Positions 8,724-18,278 are shown, counted from the first letter of the stretch. The stretch: 64,000 nt of DNA from Virgibacillus natechei (GCF_026013645.1 NZ_CP110224.1:744001-808000); one strand, 5' to 3'. Notes: generated by a model from the sequence alone, not told the origin. Numbers and translations: made by a program.

Positions 8724-8821
8724 TTAGTCGATTATAAAATGATCATCGTTTATTACTATCAGAATTGCTAATCGCAGGAATTAACAATGATCCTGTAGTT
8801 ATTTAGAGGGGAGGTGGAACG

Positions 8822-11053
8822 GTGAAACAGTTCTTCAAACGTCTTTTATTTAAGGACAAAGGTTCAGTATCGGTCTTTGCAATTCTGATTATCCTCCCGA
8901 TTTTCTTGCTTAACGCTTTGTTTATTGACACGGCTCGTATTTTTTCAGCAGAGCGCCAAATTGAAAACGGCATTGATACTGCTCTGCGTTCAACAATGGC
9001 AGAATTTAACGAAGAGTTAGCCTCTGTTGGGTTGTTCAGTTACAGTGGGAGTCAGTCAGAGGTGCAATCAGACTTTCGGCTCTGTCTTGATGAACAAATG
9101 TAAAGTTCGGGGGAGTTGAATGAAGCATTTACCCTCGCGAAACCGGATATACATAGTGATTCAGTAACTGCTACGTTTGACACAGATCGTAATCTTGTTG
9201 ATTTGGATGTCTTTGAACATCAGGTTTTGGAAAGCATGAAATATCAAGCGCCAGCACAAATAGGTGAAGAGATATTTAATTTGGTTCAAAACTCTGGATT
9301 GGATGACTTTTCCGAGGAAGATGCTAATAGTCTTGAAGAATTATCAGAGTCCTATGAAGAATTATTTGAGTTGGCCAAAAAACGGAACGAAAAGCTGGAT
9401 GATGCACGAGAAGAAATTAATAAATATATCAACATGATTAATGAAGATGGCCAAATGTTAAACATTCTTGGCACATCTAATCCTGATTTGGATGACGAAA
9501 TACCGAGTAACATTAACAATATGGAAGAATTGATCTTTTACAATGAGCGTTATCATGACTTAAAAGATAAAGATGAAAATGGAGATGGCGATGGGGATAA
9601 TTCAGAAGAAGAACAGCAGAAAATCGAAAACTATGAAGATGCGCTCAGTGAATTAAAAGGCGACCATTTGGATGAGTTTGACAAGTTCAGATCGACTCAA
9701 TCAGAAATAAATAGACTACTATTTGGTACAGGGCCTGCAGCTGGTTCTCCCGATAACTTTGTTCCTTCTTCCGCAATGGATTATAATGATCAAATGGCAG
9801 ATATCATGGGAGATATTAACTTCGAAGACTTTTATATTGGTGAGGAAGCTCAAGAAGAAATTGATAAGATGGAAAACATGATATTGGATACGGATTTTTT
9901 TAATGATATTTATAACCGTATTGAAATATTAGATGAGCAATTTTCTCCAGGCCAAAGCATGAGTGAAGAAGATGCGCTTAATGGCGGGTACTATTCAAGG
10001 ACTGTTGTTGAATTGGTCGATGGATTCCATAAAATTATTGAAGATCACGAGGATGCTGCGGCCAATATCAAAAATACGTTAAGGGAAAGGTATAATGGTT
10101 ACCGGGATGATGACGCTGAATTACTACGAAGTCACTTAAGTGATTATGATGACTCTAAGGAATTGATAGAACAGGAAGATGGTTTGGAGGACTTGGAAGA
10201 ACAGGCAGATGATCAATTTTCCGAGCTGTGGGATATTATAGGTGGTGCCGAGGATTTAGCAAATGATCAAGACAATTATGACGAATTGGCGGACATCATT
10301 TCAGAGTATGATGCAATAAATGGCGACGATGTTGATGAAGATCCGGGAAGGTTGCAGTTTATCAAAGATGCATTCAATCGATTCAATGAGTTTCTTAGCT
10401 TTGTCCAAGAATTCCCGGAGTCATTCCGAAACCAGCTTTATATCAATGAATACATCATGGCGAATTATGGTACAAGTGAACCATATAGTTTGGATCCGAC
10501 TTCAGGATCTTACTTATATGAAAATAAACAGGCGCAGTTTATTACTTATGGCCATACCATAGCCGGGGCCAATTATGCAGCATTTATTAGGGATATTGCG
10601 ATGGTGTTGTTTGTTGTGAGTTTAATAGATCTCGTTCTCTTTGAAGGTGGTTTTGCAGGTCCATTAGGATTTTTACGTGCAGTATTTCAGGCTTTAGGGC
10701 GTACAATGATAGGTATAACACAACTTACTGAAGACGATGCATATCGTTGGAAGCCTTTAAAAATTTCCGGGACAATTGAAACGGACATGGCTTTATTCCT
10801 GCGCATTTTCATGATAATGAGGTCAACTGCTGGAGATGGTTATAATAACAAAAAAATACGGCGACTGCAGGGAGCTATCACATTGGATACCGATGTTCAA
10901 TTGGATGAAAACCCATCCTATATAAAAGGGAAAGTTAAAGGCGATGTCGATTTATTGTTTATTCCAGCAATGACAAACCTCATTCCGAATGAAAACGGTA
11001 ATCTGTCTGGAAATACTTATACGATTGAAAAAACAAAGGTTTATTCTTATTAA
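8822..11053 (+). pseudogene. TadG-like pilus protein split by one in-frame stop
   Basis: Two open frames (8822-9103 and 9116-11053) are in the same phase and separated by a single TAA at 9101-9103 (codon 94). The first half has 'KGSVSVFAILIILPIFLLNALFID', the TadG/TadE-type N-terminal membrane segment. The second half (about 645 aa) is acidic and helical, with a hydrophobic region at about 10580-10720 and a C-terminal beta-rich part. The paralogue at 19125 reads ATG AAC AGT where this copy reads ATG TAA AGT, so an Asn codon has probably been lost. A GGGGGAG directly abuts TTG 9116, too close for efficient reinitiation. Without the stop it would be 743 aa. RBS GGGGAGGTGG precedes GTG 8822. Confidence 0.72.
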
Positions 11054-11071
11054 AGAGGGAGGAGTACAAAG

Positions 11072-11662
11072 GTGAAAAAATTACTCATTATTCTACTTGC
11101 AGGTATTTTTATTGTAGGGTGCAGTGGCAACGATGGAGAAGAAAATACTGATGAAGGAGAAAACGGGGACGATCAAGTCGAAGAAAATGGAGAGGGAGAC
11201 AATACGCAATCAGAAGATGGAGAAGAAGATAAGGATGTTTACCAGGTTGGGGAAACAGCAGAGACAAACAGCAGCTCTTACGGTTTCCCTTATGAGATAA
11301 CGGTGAATGAGTTTGAAGTAACAACTGATGATATTGAGGGACATTCATTAGAAGATTTTGTTGATCCAACTGAAGATGATAGATTTGTAGCAGTTAATGT
11401 CACTTTAAAGAATACAGGGGATGAGTCATTTGTTCCAGAAGATAAAATCTCAGCTCAACTATTAGGGGAAATGATTAGTGAAACAGATTACAATGAATTT
11501 TTTAAGGAAAGAGAAGAAGAATTAGAACCAGGTGAAGAGATAACGGGAAATGTCGTATATTTAACTAACATGCTTTTTGAAAACGATGTTGTTTATTTCA
11601 CTTATGAAGCTGCAGCTCTTGATAATGAGGTTCAATTTGAACTGCCTGTTCCTGAAGAGTAA
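11072..11662 (+). CDS. DUF4352-type lipoprotein, divergent paralogue 5
   Basis: The 196-aa protein starts at GTG 11072 with GAGGGAGGAG upstream. It has lipobox 'GIFIVGCSG', an acidic spacer and a domain with 'YEITVNEFEVTTDD', 'FVAVNVTLKNTGDESF' and 'LEPGEEITGNVVYL', the core DUF4352 pattern. It lacks the 'HVEHQEGL' and 'AQWEVS' motifs of the other paralogues, so it is an older member. It follows the TadG-like gene by 18 bases, suggesting one transcript, and precedes a strong terminator. Confidence 0.78.
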   Translation: MKKLLIILLAGIFIVGCSGNDGEENTDEGENGDDQVEENGEGDNTQSEDGEEDKDVYQVGETAETNSSSYGFPYEITVNEFEVTTDDIEGHSLEDFVDPTEDDRFVAVNVTLKNTGDESFVPEDKISAQLLGEMISETDYNEFFKEREEELEPGEEITGNVVYLTNMLFENDVVYFTYEAAALDNEVQFELPVPEE

Positions 11663-11694
11663 ATGAAAGGTTTCTAAGGGCTGTTGCTGCCCTT

Positions 11695-11730
11695 AGGATG
11701 GAAAATTAGTGTAAATTAATTTTCCATCCT
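11695..11730 (+). terminator. Long hairpin terminator
   Basis: Perfect 14-bp stem (11695-11708 with 11717-11730) and 8-base loop GTGTAAAT. Flanking TTGCTG and CAGCAA can extend the stem. A T-rich stretch follows the outer arm. It ends the TadG/lipoprotein transcript. Confidence 0.75.
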
Positions 11731-11767
11731 GATAGCAGCAATTTTAATTTAGATACACAGAAAGAAG

Positions 11768-12367
11768 GTGTTGAATATATCGTTTAAACTACGCAAGGAA
11801 GATGGCAGTATAACCGTTGAAGCGTCATTACTCATTCCAATTCTATTAACGTTTTTACTGTTTTTAATGTCATTAGTCAAAATATCAATTGCGGAAATGG
11901 CTTTGCAAGAGTCCGTAAGTGAAACGGCACAAACAGTAGCTCATTATTCATTTCTTTCCCTTGTTATAGAAGGACAAATAATGAGTAGTACTGAAGGGTT
12001 TATCGATGATTTGACTGACGATCAGAAGGATAGATTTGGCAATAATGAGATTGCTAACCAGTTACTGGATAAAGTAAGTGATGGTGTAAAAGGTGAAATC
12101 CCTGCAGCCGGTGAACTCATAGACACACATTTGGCAGAAGGAGCATTTGAGGATGCTGTTAGGAATAAATACGAAGACAAAGTTGGGACTTCTGACTTTT
12201 TTAGTCCTGGTGGAATAGAAATCATCGATCATAATTTTCCCCAATCACAGGGTGATTCGGATGTGAGAATTGAAGCTGAAAACGAACTCCGTCTTGTGCT
12301 ACCATTCTTTGAAAAAGAAATAAATATCAAGAAAAAAGCAGTTGAACGCGCTTGGGCAGGCGGATAG
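11768..12367 (+). CDS. TadE-like pseudopilin
   Basis: The 199-aa protein has 'RKEDGSITVEASLLIPILLT', the TadE signature with Gly before the cleavage site and Glu shortly after, then a membrane helix (about residues 20-42). The rest is predicted extracytoplasmic. The start is GTG 11768 or TTG 11771; both follow AAAGAAGG. It ends shortly before the prepilin peptidase, which would process it. It is unrelated in its C-terminal part to the TadE-like protein at 4787. Confidence 0.78.
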   Translation: MLNISFKLRKEDGSITVEASLLIPILLTFLLFLMSLVKISIAEMALQESVSETAQTVAHYSFLSLVIEGQIMSSTEGFIDDLTDDQKDRFGNNEIANQLLDKVSDGVKGEIPAAGELIDTHLAEGAFEDAVRNKYEDKVGTSDFFSPGGIEIIDHNFPQSQGDSDVRIEAENELRLVLPFFEKEINIKKKAVERAWAGG

Positions 12368-12395
12368 AAGGTGTTTGAATGAAAGGAGGGAAGAA

Positions 12396-12914
12396 ATGGC
12401 TGGGCATTTTATAATATTGATTCTTTTTTTACTTATTGCTTGTTATTACGATGTCAGACAGCACCGATTACCTAACTGGCTTAATGTCAGCGGGGTGTTG
12501 GTTGGCATAATCTATCATCTTGTAGTAAATCAGTTGGATGGTTTTATTCAATCTGTGCTGGGTTTGTTGGTTGCTGGCGTCATATTACTGCTTTTATACA
12601 TATTTAAAGCAGTTGGAGCTGGTGATGTGAAATTATTCGCAGCAATTGGTGCGATTAGCGGCGTTTTATTTTCGCTATATGCTATTATGTATTCCATTAT
12701 CTTTGCCGGAATTATTGGACTTATCATATTACTATTTACGAAAACATTTTTAATCAATATAACACTGGCTTTCTTACATATTAAGGAATCGATGAAGGAT
12801 AAAACATTAACACCGCTGGATGATTTCAAAAATAATATCTCCAACCGATTCCCATTTATTTACGCTGTCATACCAGGTGTTATAACAGCATTTTATTATA
12901 TGTATGTTGCTTAA
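12396..12914 (+). CDS. A24 prepilin peptidase (TadV/CpaA type)
   Basis: The 172-aa polytopic protein has the two catalytic aspartates of A24 aspartyl peptidases: 'YYDVRQHRLPNW' near the N-terminus and 'GAGDVKLFAAIGA' in the middle. It lacks the methyltransferase domain of PilD, as usual for TadV/CpaA. About six membrane segments are visible. It cleaves leader peptides of Flp pilins and TadE/TadG-like pseudopilins. ATG 12396 is preceded by AGGAGGG. It lies directly downstream of a TadE-like gene. Confidence 0.9.
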   Translation: MAGHFIILILFLLIACYYDVRQHRLPNWLNVSGVLVGIIYHLVVNQLDGFIQSVLGLLVAGVILLLLYIFKAVGAGDVKLFAAIGAISGVLFSLYAIMYSIIFAGIIGLIILLFTKTFLINITLAFLHIKESMKDKTLTPLDDFKNNISNRFPFIYAVIPGVITAFYYMYVA

Positions 12915-12925
12915 GGAGGAATTAT

Positions 12926-13180
12926 ATGTCTAATCAGCTCGATGATTATTTACTAGAATATGTTGAATCAAACGGAGCATATCTAAAACTTCAAAAAAAC
13001 AAGGATGAAAAGTTTAAGCAGGAGGATTTTCAGGAACTTCAGTTGAAAATGATTCAGTCAAATAACATTCCCAGACTTTTACCAATGAGTCTTGAGGATA
13101 TAAATAACCAGATTACCGTTTTTTATAAAATAGAAGGTTTACGTCAATTACGATCATTAACAAAAGAACATCCTCTTTAG
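12926..13180 (+). CDS. DUF6382-type protein, apparently truncated
   Basis: The 84-aa product ('YLLEYVESNGAYLKL', 'QLKMIQSNNIPRLLPMSLED', 'ITVFYKIEGLRQLRSL') resembles the N-terminal DUF6382 domain of proteins in Firmicute Tad clusters, usually followed by linker, membrane and FHA regions. Here it stops after the first domain. TAAGGAGGAATT gives a good RBS for ATG 12926. The bases right after its stop read, one frame over, as the end of an EssB-like protein, so the gene has probably been cut and fused by deletion. Confidence 0.55.
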   Translation: MSNQLDDYLLEYVESNGAYLKLQKNKDEKFKQEDFQELQLKMIQSNNIPRLLPMSLEDINNQITVFYKIEGLRQLRSLTKEHPL

Positions 13181-13181
13181 T

Positions 13182-13343
13182 TATATAGAGCAAGGAAATC
13201 ATCAAGAGGCTATGAATCTAGGGCAAGAACTCGGGAATAATGAAATTCAAATTGCCAGTCTTAATTTACAGAAAGATGAAATAGAAGACGATGACGATTT
13301 GGATGATGATGAGAAAGATGACCAGATTGATGCATTGCAATAG
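13182..13343 (+). pseudogene. EssB/YukC-like C-terminal remnant
   Basis: In the frame starting at 13182 the DNA encodes 'YIEQGNHQEAMNLGQELGNN' then 'EIQIASLNLQKDEIEDDDD' and stops at 13343. EssB proteins end with the same design: 'W-I-x-x-G-R/Q-G-N' plus 'A-x-x-x-A-x-x-L-x-D/N-x-x-L/I' followed by an acidic helix; compare 'YWIYNGRGNLEESVDTAKYI' in the essB gene of this window. It is not a copy of that gene. It would be a trace of a second T7SS, fused to the pilus gene in front. Confidence 0.4.
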
Positions 13344-13441
13344 TGCTACAATATCATAAAGCTGTTAGATGTTAAGGGGAAGATACATGTGTTATCTTCC
13401 CTTTACTTCAATGTCACTAGTAAAATTGGGGGATGTAGTTC

Positions 13442-14869
13442 ATGAAATGTTTAAATTGTGGAGAAGTAAATAAAGAACAGAATCAATTTTGTTCGGAGTG
13501 TGGTACCAAATTATCAGAACAAAATGCCGGTAAGGTTGGGAAAAAATCTAAGAAAAAGGTTATTGTATTAGCAACAGCAATGGTTATTTTAATAGCAGGT
13601 ATAAGCATCTTTTACCAGATTGGAAAGGCTAATTCTGCACCAGAAAATGTTGTGCAAGCCTTCGAGGATGCGGTCGAAAATAATGATCCTGATAAAATAC
13701 AAAGCATGTTGACTTCATCAAATGAATCCTTATCTATTAATATGGACAATACTTCAAACTTTGTCGAGTTCTTGGAGGAAAATGCAGAAGTCTATGAAAA
13801 CCTTATACATAAATTAAATGATCAGGCAGAGGCGATAAATCAGAATGTAACACCTTATAACTCAGATGGAGATTATGGAACACTTCATTTAGCGAAGGAT
13901 GGTAAGCAGTGGTTATTTTTTGATGATTATAAACTTGAGGTCACTCCAATGTATATAGAGCTGGCAACAGAAACAGATGAAATCGACTTAGCTATTAATG
14001 GCGAGAAAGTTACCACCTCATCACAAGAGGATACGTTTGGTCCATATATGCCTGGGACCCATGTTGTTCGTGCAGGTTATGCGAACGAATATACCAGTAC
14101 AGAGGTTACAGATGAAATTACTACATTTGATTCAGCGGAAGATACAGTGCGGCATGAAATTGAACTTCCTCTAACAGAGGTTTCTATCACTTCGACGTAT
14201 GATGATTATAAATTGTTTGTCAATGGGGAGCAAACAGATATTGACATCAATGAAGGTGAGAATCCGATTGGCACTTTTCCAAGCGATTCGTCCACTACCG
14301 TTCATATCCAAAAAGAATTTCCATGGGGGAATGTAAAAAGCGAAGAAGAACCGATAAGCTCTGATGCCATTAGGTTTGATGAAGTCGAAGTATTCACTCA
14401 GGATGAGAAAACAGCATTAATGGAGCAAATAAATGAAAGTATCAGCCTATTTCATGAAGCCCTCACAGAAAGAGACGAATCTATTTTGCAGGCAGGCGTA
14501 ACAGATAATCTGGAGGAAATATTGTCTGAGCATATGGAGTCTACAGGTGATTGGAGCGACTCTTATGAAGGTGAATTGAAAAAGGCGGAATATGATATAT
14601 CAAGAATAATCTATCCGGAATATAATGAGGACCTGAAAGGATATACCATAATTTTAAAAGCGCATTATTATTTATATGAGCCCGAGGGCCATGCTTATGG
14701 GAATTTAAACTGGCTTGGAAGGGATGAGGATAAACAGCAATACAAAGCAAGCAAAGATGTAACCCTATTCTATGATGAGTCAGAGTCAGCCTGGAAGCTC
14801 CACAATATAGAAAATGAATACTTCCATATTTCCGATTTTAATAGTCAGGAATTTATCATGGATGAATAA
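13442..14869 (+). CDS. TcaA/YvbJ-like zinc-ribbon membrane protein
   Basis: The 475-aa protein begins with a zinc ribbon (C3-x2-C6 and C17-x2-C20), a basic stretch, one membrane helix (about residues 41-59) and a large extracytoplasmic part with 'APENVVQAFEDAVENNDPDK', repeated beta domains and an NTF2-like C-terminal region. This is the order in TcaA (Staphylococcus, linked to teicoplanin susceptibility) and YvbJ (Bacillus), near the usual TcaA length. ATG 13442 follows GGGGG with an 8-base gap. It appears to be a single-gene unit. The family call is good, the role here unknown. Confidence 0.78.
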   Translation: MKCLNCGEVNKEQNQFCSECGTKLSEQNAGKVGKKSKKKVIVLATAMVILIAGISIFYQIGKANSAPENVVQAFEDAVENNDPDKIQSMLTSSNESLSINMDNTSNFVEFLEENAEVYENLIHKLNDQAEAINQNVTPYNSDGDYGTLHLAKDGKQWLFFDDYKLEVTPMYIELATETDEIDLAINGEKVTTSSQEDTFGPYMPGTHVVRAGYANEYTSTEVTDEITTFDSAEDTVRHEIELPLTEVSITSTYDDYKLFVNGEQTDIDINEGENPIGTFPSDSSTTVHIQKEFPWGNVKSEEEPISSDAIRFDEVEVFTQDEKTALMEQINESISLFHEALTERDESILQAGVTDNLEEILSEHMESTGDWSDSYEGELKKAEYDISRIIYPEYNEDLKGYTIILKAHYYLYEPEGHAYGNLNWLGRDEDKQQYKASKDVTLFYDESESAWKLHNIENEYFHISDFNSQEFIMDE

Positions 14870-15001
14870 ATGGGTCAATGCGTGCAAATGTAAGATTTTG
14901 ACGGTTAGAGACTTGGATTCTGCATAGAAGACCGCTTTAATGACAGAGGGAACAACAGGTGAAGTTTTGTTATATAAACTAAAGCGAGGAGCGGTATTAT
15001 C

Positions 15002-15592
15002 ATGGAAATGAAATTAATTCCTTTTTATGTAGAAGCCAATCGCAACAGAATGGGGTATAGTTTATTCATTGACATGAACACCACGAAGGTTTATCGGGTA
15101 TATAATGATAATTATCGTTTTTTTAATAGCGCACAGTATTTGTTTTATTCTCTCGGGGCTTACTGGATTCTTAAAACAATAGGCGGTATCAGTATCCATA
15201 TGAACTTCCTATTCAGTGTTATTATTCTGCTGGTCCTTGGAGGAGTTTCCTTCTGGTTTGGGAATCACTATTTATATAAAAAAGCGTTGAAAAAGATGGA
15301 TTTGAAAGATGTATATTTAACGAAAGATGAATTTATGGATTATGCCAAAGCTGGTCGTCATAATGCTCGTTTGCTTTTAATCATATTATCGATCTGTGTC
15401 ACTGTTTTCCTTATTCTCATAATCTTGTACCTTGCTGTGCGTTCAACTGATTTATTAATAATTTTAACATTGAATTCTTTCATTATGGGAGGGATAATTC
15501 GGTCGATCCCTATTCTGCGTCTTCGCCTGAATTATCAAAACAGTTATTTGGTGGAAGTCGCGACTGCAGTGAATGATAAAATGGTAAAATAA
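15002..15592 (+). CDS. Unrecognised membrane protein (paralogue of 49080)
   Basis: The 196-aa protein has four likely membrane segments (two around residues 45-95, two around 120-170) and conserved soluble ends ('KLIPFYVEANRNRMGY', 'NYQNSYLVEVATAVNDKM'). I recognise no family. A frameshifted close copy lies at 49080, and both sit just upstream of a VWA lipoprotein gene, so this looks like part of a duplicated block. A long RBS region GCGAGGAGCGGTATTATC is shared by both copies. It could be an immunity or accessory membrane component of the VWA/repeat-protein module. Confidence 0.6.
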   Translation: MEMKLIPFYVEANRNRMGYSLFIDMNTTKVYRVYNDNYRFFNSAQYLFYSLGAYWILKTIGGISIHMNFLFSVIILLVLGGVSFWFGNHYLYKKALKKMDLKDVYLTKDEFMDYAKAGRHNARLLLIILSICVTVFLILIILYLAVRSTDLLIILTLNSFIMGGIIRSIPILRLRLNYQNSYLVEVATAVNDKMVK

Positions 15593-15810
15593 AGGCATAC
15601 GCATTAAAAGTGAAAGGCAGTACAACAAGAAAATAGTCCATTTTGATCAGTCTTCCATTTTACAAAGCTACAAAATGAATCTATTAAAAACCGAAATAAA
15701 ATAATAAATAGAAAACAGCCACATAAAAAATGTACAGTTGTGACCTTATCATAGGATTAGTTTTAATAGAGTATAGAAGAAATAAACAAAAATTATAAGG
15801 AGAATTCTTA

Positions 15811-16338
15811 GTGAGATACATAAAGATTTTCAGCATCATTTTCATCGTTACAGTTTTATTAATTGGCTGTTAACGACGATTTAACTAAAGAACAGAATGA
15901 TGACACATCAACTGAAACAACGCAGGCAAATGAAAGCATCATAGATGACCCTGAAAATAATAAACAAGAAGAGAATGAGATAGAGGAAGAGGAAGAGGAA
16001 GAACATTGAAATGATGAATTAGCATTCTTAGAGGACATACCAAGCGCCCCAGAAAATACAGCAGATCTAATTAATCAAAAGCAGGGGCCATATGCTGGTA
16101 TTGATGACGCCTTAGGTTAACAAATATTATTGCCCGTTTAACACGTGTATTCGAAGATGAAGGGATTATAAATAAGGGTCAAGCAGATGAATTTAAAGAA
16201 AAAAGAGTTGAAATTCAAGATTTAATAGACAGTTCAAGACATGAGATTGATGATGAATTACAGGATATCAGCGCAGATACACTAGAAGATATGAAAGATA
16301 CAATTGATGAAAGGTATGAAGAACAAACTCAGGAATAA
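15811..16338 (+). pseudogene. VWA lipoprotein gene with the VWA domain deleted
   Basis: The start (GTG 15811, AGGAGAATTCTTA upstream) and signal peptide match the intact genes at 16611 and 50305, but a stop follows the lipobox Cys ('LLIGC*'). The acidic spacer and 'DIPSAPENTADLINQKQG' can be read in pieces to about 16100. The sequence then jumps to the C-terminal helical part, in phase from about 16115 ('ARLTRVFEDEGIINKGQADE') to 16338. The central von Willebrand factor A domain, about 900 bases, is missing. The gene is dead by deletion plus point changes. Confidence 0.85.
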
Positions 16339-16374
16339 CATTTGAGGAAACTTAGTAAATCGTGGGGGAGCGGC

Positions 16375-16542
16375 ATGATAAAAATTGGTAAATGGATAAA
16401 AAGTATATTAATTTTTCTGTCTATCGTATTTTTAACTTTCCAACCTATGTTGGTTCCTGTGGTGCATGCAGTAGATTCCTGGTCAGAGGTTGATCGTTTT
16501 GAGTTTGGAGCTAGCACTGTAGAAATGTTTGCAGGATTTTAG
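16375..16542 (+). pseudogene. Truncated secreted repeat-protein gene
   Basis: ATG 16375 (GGGGGAG upstream) opens a 55-codon frame with a signal peptide and cleavage region 'VVHAVDSW', equivalent to the starts at 51771 and 55649 ('PVAHAVESW'). After that the repeats are missing and the frame ends at 16542. It follows a broken VWA gene exactly as the full versions follow intact VWA genes. It could give a tiny secreted peptide but is most likely a remnant. Confidence 0.7.
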
Positions 16543-16610
16543 AAAATATCGGGGGGATAATTCTATTTAGCTAGTAATGGACTAACATTATTTCTAGGAG
16601 AGAATTCTTA

Positions 16611-18026
16611 ATGGGGTATGGAAAGTTTTTAAGTATAGTATTTATCTTTTTTATTTTGTTAGTAGGATGTACTGATGAAGACACCTCTGATGAGGATTCT
16701 ACTAATGAAAATGAGGAAACCGTACAATCTAGTGAAAATACGGTAGATAACGAAAATGAAAGTAAAGAATTGAATGATTCAGAAGAGAAGAATATGGAGC
16801 AGCAGTTCTTAGAAAATATAGATAGTGTCCCTGAAGATACTGCTGGGCTAATTAACCAAAAGCAAGGTGAATACGCTACCGTTGATGTCAGACATGACAG
16901 TGTGGAAGACGATGTCTTAAAGGATGTACGAAAGTTAACACCGTTAACAGAAGATGCGAATGCAGAGCAAGTAGATAAATATTTCGATTATCTATACGCA
17001 TTAGCTGCTGAAAATTTCCCTGATCCGCAAGATACGATAAATAAATGGGAGTTTGGTTCCTTTGGGGATCCTGATTTGCCAGATTCCCGGTATCATTTCA
17101 AAGAAAATTACAATGTTGAAATCATATTGGATGCAAGTGGAAGCATGGCCGCCTATATCGGTGATAAAACAATGATGCAAATTGCTAAAGAATCTATTAA
17201 CGATTTTATGAAACAAGTACCAGAAGAGGCAAATATTTCGTTTCGAGTCTACGGTCATGAAGTGACTAGTTCCAGCAGCGATAAAGCTATGTCATGTGAT
17301 GCAATTGAGCAAGTTTATGGATTTGAATCCTATGATGAGGAAAAGTTTCAAAATGAACTGGACAAGATTGAACCAGCTGGCTGGACTCCTTTAGCAGATG
17401 CTCTGGAACAATCCGAAGAAGCTCTGAAGGATTATGATACGGAACATAATACGAACTTGATTTATGTTGTAAGTGACGGAATAGAAACTTGTGATGGAGG
17501 TCCTGTGGAAGTAGCTGAAACACTTTCCGATTCAAATGCACAGCCCATTATGAATATAATTGGATTCAATGTGGATTCTGATGCCCAGGAGCAGTTGAAA
17601 GAAATGGCTGACGTATCGGGAGGGGTCTTTTCAACAGCCAACAACCAGGAACAATTAGAAGAGGAATTTACCCGTGCAGAAGAGGTTTTAGAGGCTTGGG
17701 AAGATTGGAAAGAAGATGCAATGAGTGATGTGGATTCTATTAGAGTGAATAATAGCTTTGATATTAGAGGAGTTACAAATGATTGGGGACAACAATCTAG
17801 GTTATTGTCCAACAACTTAGCACGATTGATAAGAATATTTGAAGGTGAAGAAATTATAAACGATGAGCAAGCAGATATCATGAGTGAAAAAAGAGATAAT
17901 GTAATTGAGGTTATGGACACTGCTAAGTTGGAAATAGAAGAAGAACTGGAAGACATTAGCGCAGATTCCCTTGAAGAAATGAAAGAATCTATTGACGAGA
18001 AATACAGTGAACAATCAGATAATTAA
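16611..18026 (+). CDS. VWA-domain lipoprotein
   Basis: The 471-aa lipoprotein (lipobox 'ILLVGCTD') has an acidic spacer, a conserved segment 'VPEDTAGLINQKQGEY', 'WEFGSFGDPDLPDSRYHFKE', then a von Willebrand factor A domain with a complete MIDAS: D174-x-S-x-S ('DASGSMA'), T259 ('GWTPLADAL') and D289 ('VVSDGIETC'). A long helical C-terminus follows. MIDAS domains bind a divalent metal and protein ligands, so it should be a surface adhesion or assembly factor. ATG 16611 follows AGGAGAGAATTCTTA, as in its paralogues. Normally a secreted repeat protein follows; here only a fragment does. Confidence 0.85.
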   Translation: MGYGKFLSIVFIFFILLVGCTDEDTSDEDSTNENEETVQSSENTVDNENESKELNDSEEKNMEQQFLENIDSVPEDTAGLINQKQGEYATVDVRHDSVEDDVLKDVRKLTPLTEDANAEQVDKYFDYLYALAAENFPDPQDTINKWEFGSFGDPDLPDSRYHFKENYNVEIILDASGSMAAYIGDKTMMQIAKESINDFMKQVPEEANISFRVYGHEVTSSSSDKAMSCDAIEQVYGFESYDEEKFQNELDKIEPAGWTPLADALEQSEEALKDYDTEHNTNLIYVVSDGIETCDGGPVEVAETLSDSNAQPIMNIIGFNVDSDAQEQLKEMADVSGGVFSTANNQEQLEEEFTRAEEVLEAWEDWKEDAMSDVDSIRVNNSFDIRGVTNDWGQQSRLLSNNLARLIRIFEGEEIINDEQADIMSEKRDNVIEVMDTAKLEIEEELEDISADSLEEMKESIDEKYSEQSDN

Positions 18027-18052
18027 AGGTTCATATTTTGTACAATGGGCTG

Positions 18053-18256
18053 ATGGAGATTGGAAGATTGATTAAAAGGATATTTGTTTCCCTTGCCATT
18101 GTGTTCTTAACGTTCTTTCCTGTAATCGAGCCGAGTGGTTACAGAAACGCCCGAATTAATACGTAACTTTAATTTTGGAAGTATTTATGGAAAGTTAGCG
18201 GCTTACAAAATGTAGCGGATGGTATCACTAACTCTATTGAAGAGTTCTTTAGTTAA
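18053..18256 (+). pseudogene. Chimera: repeat-protein signal peptide joined to a TadE tail
   Basis: From 18053 the DNA matches the signal-peptide start of the genes at 51771 and 55649 ('IGRLIKRIFVSLAIVFLTFF', to about 18134). It then switches abruptly into the TadE tail seen at 5315-5440 ('VVTETPELIRNFNFG', to the stop at 18256). One base of the TadE part is lost after 'NFNFG', so the frame is broken. The join explains why a DUF4352 lipoprotein of the TadE unit now follows a VWA gene. Confidence 0.82.
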
Positions 18257-18278
18257 TAGTTAAATGGAGGGAAGCAAC

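Noticed and set aside
17462..17956. Minus-strand frame of 164 codons within the VWA gene
   Set aside because: Ser-rich shadow of a Glu/Asp-rich coding region; no start signals.
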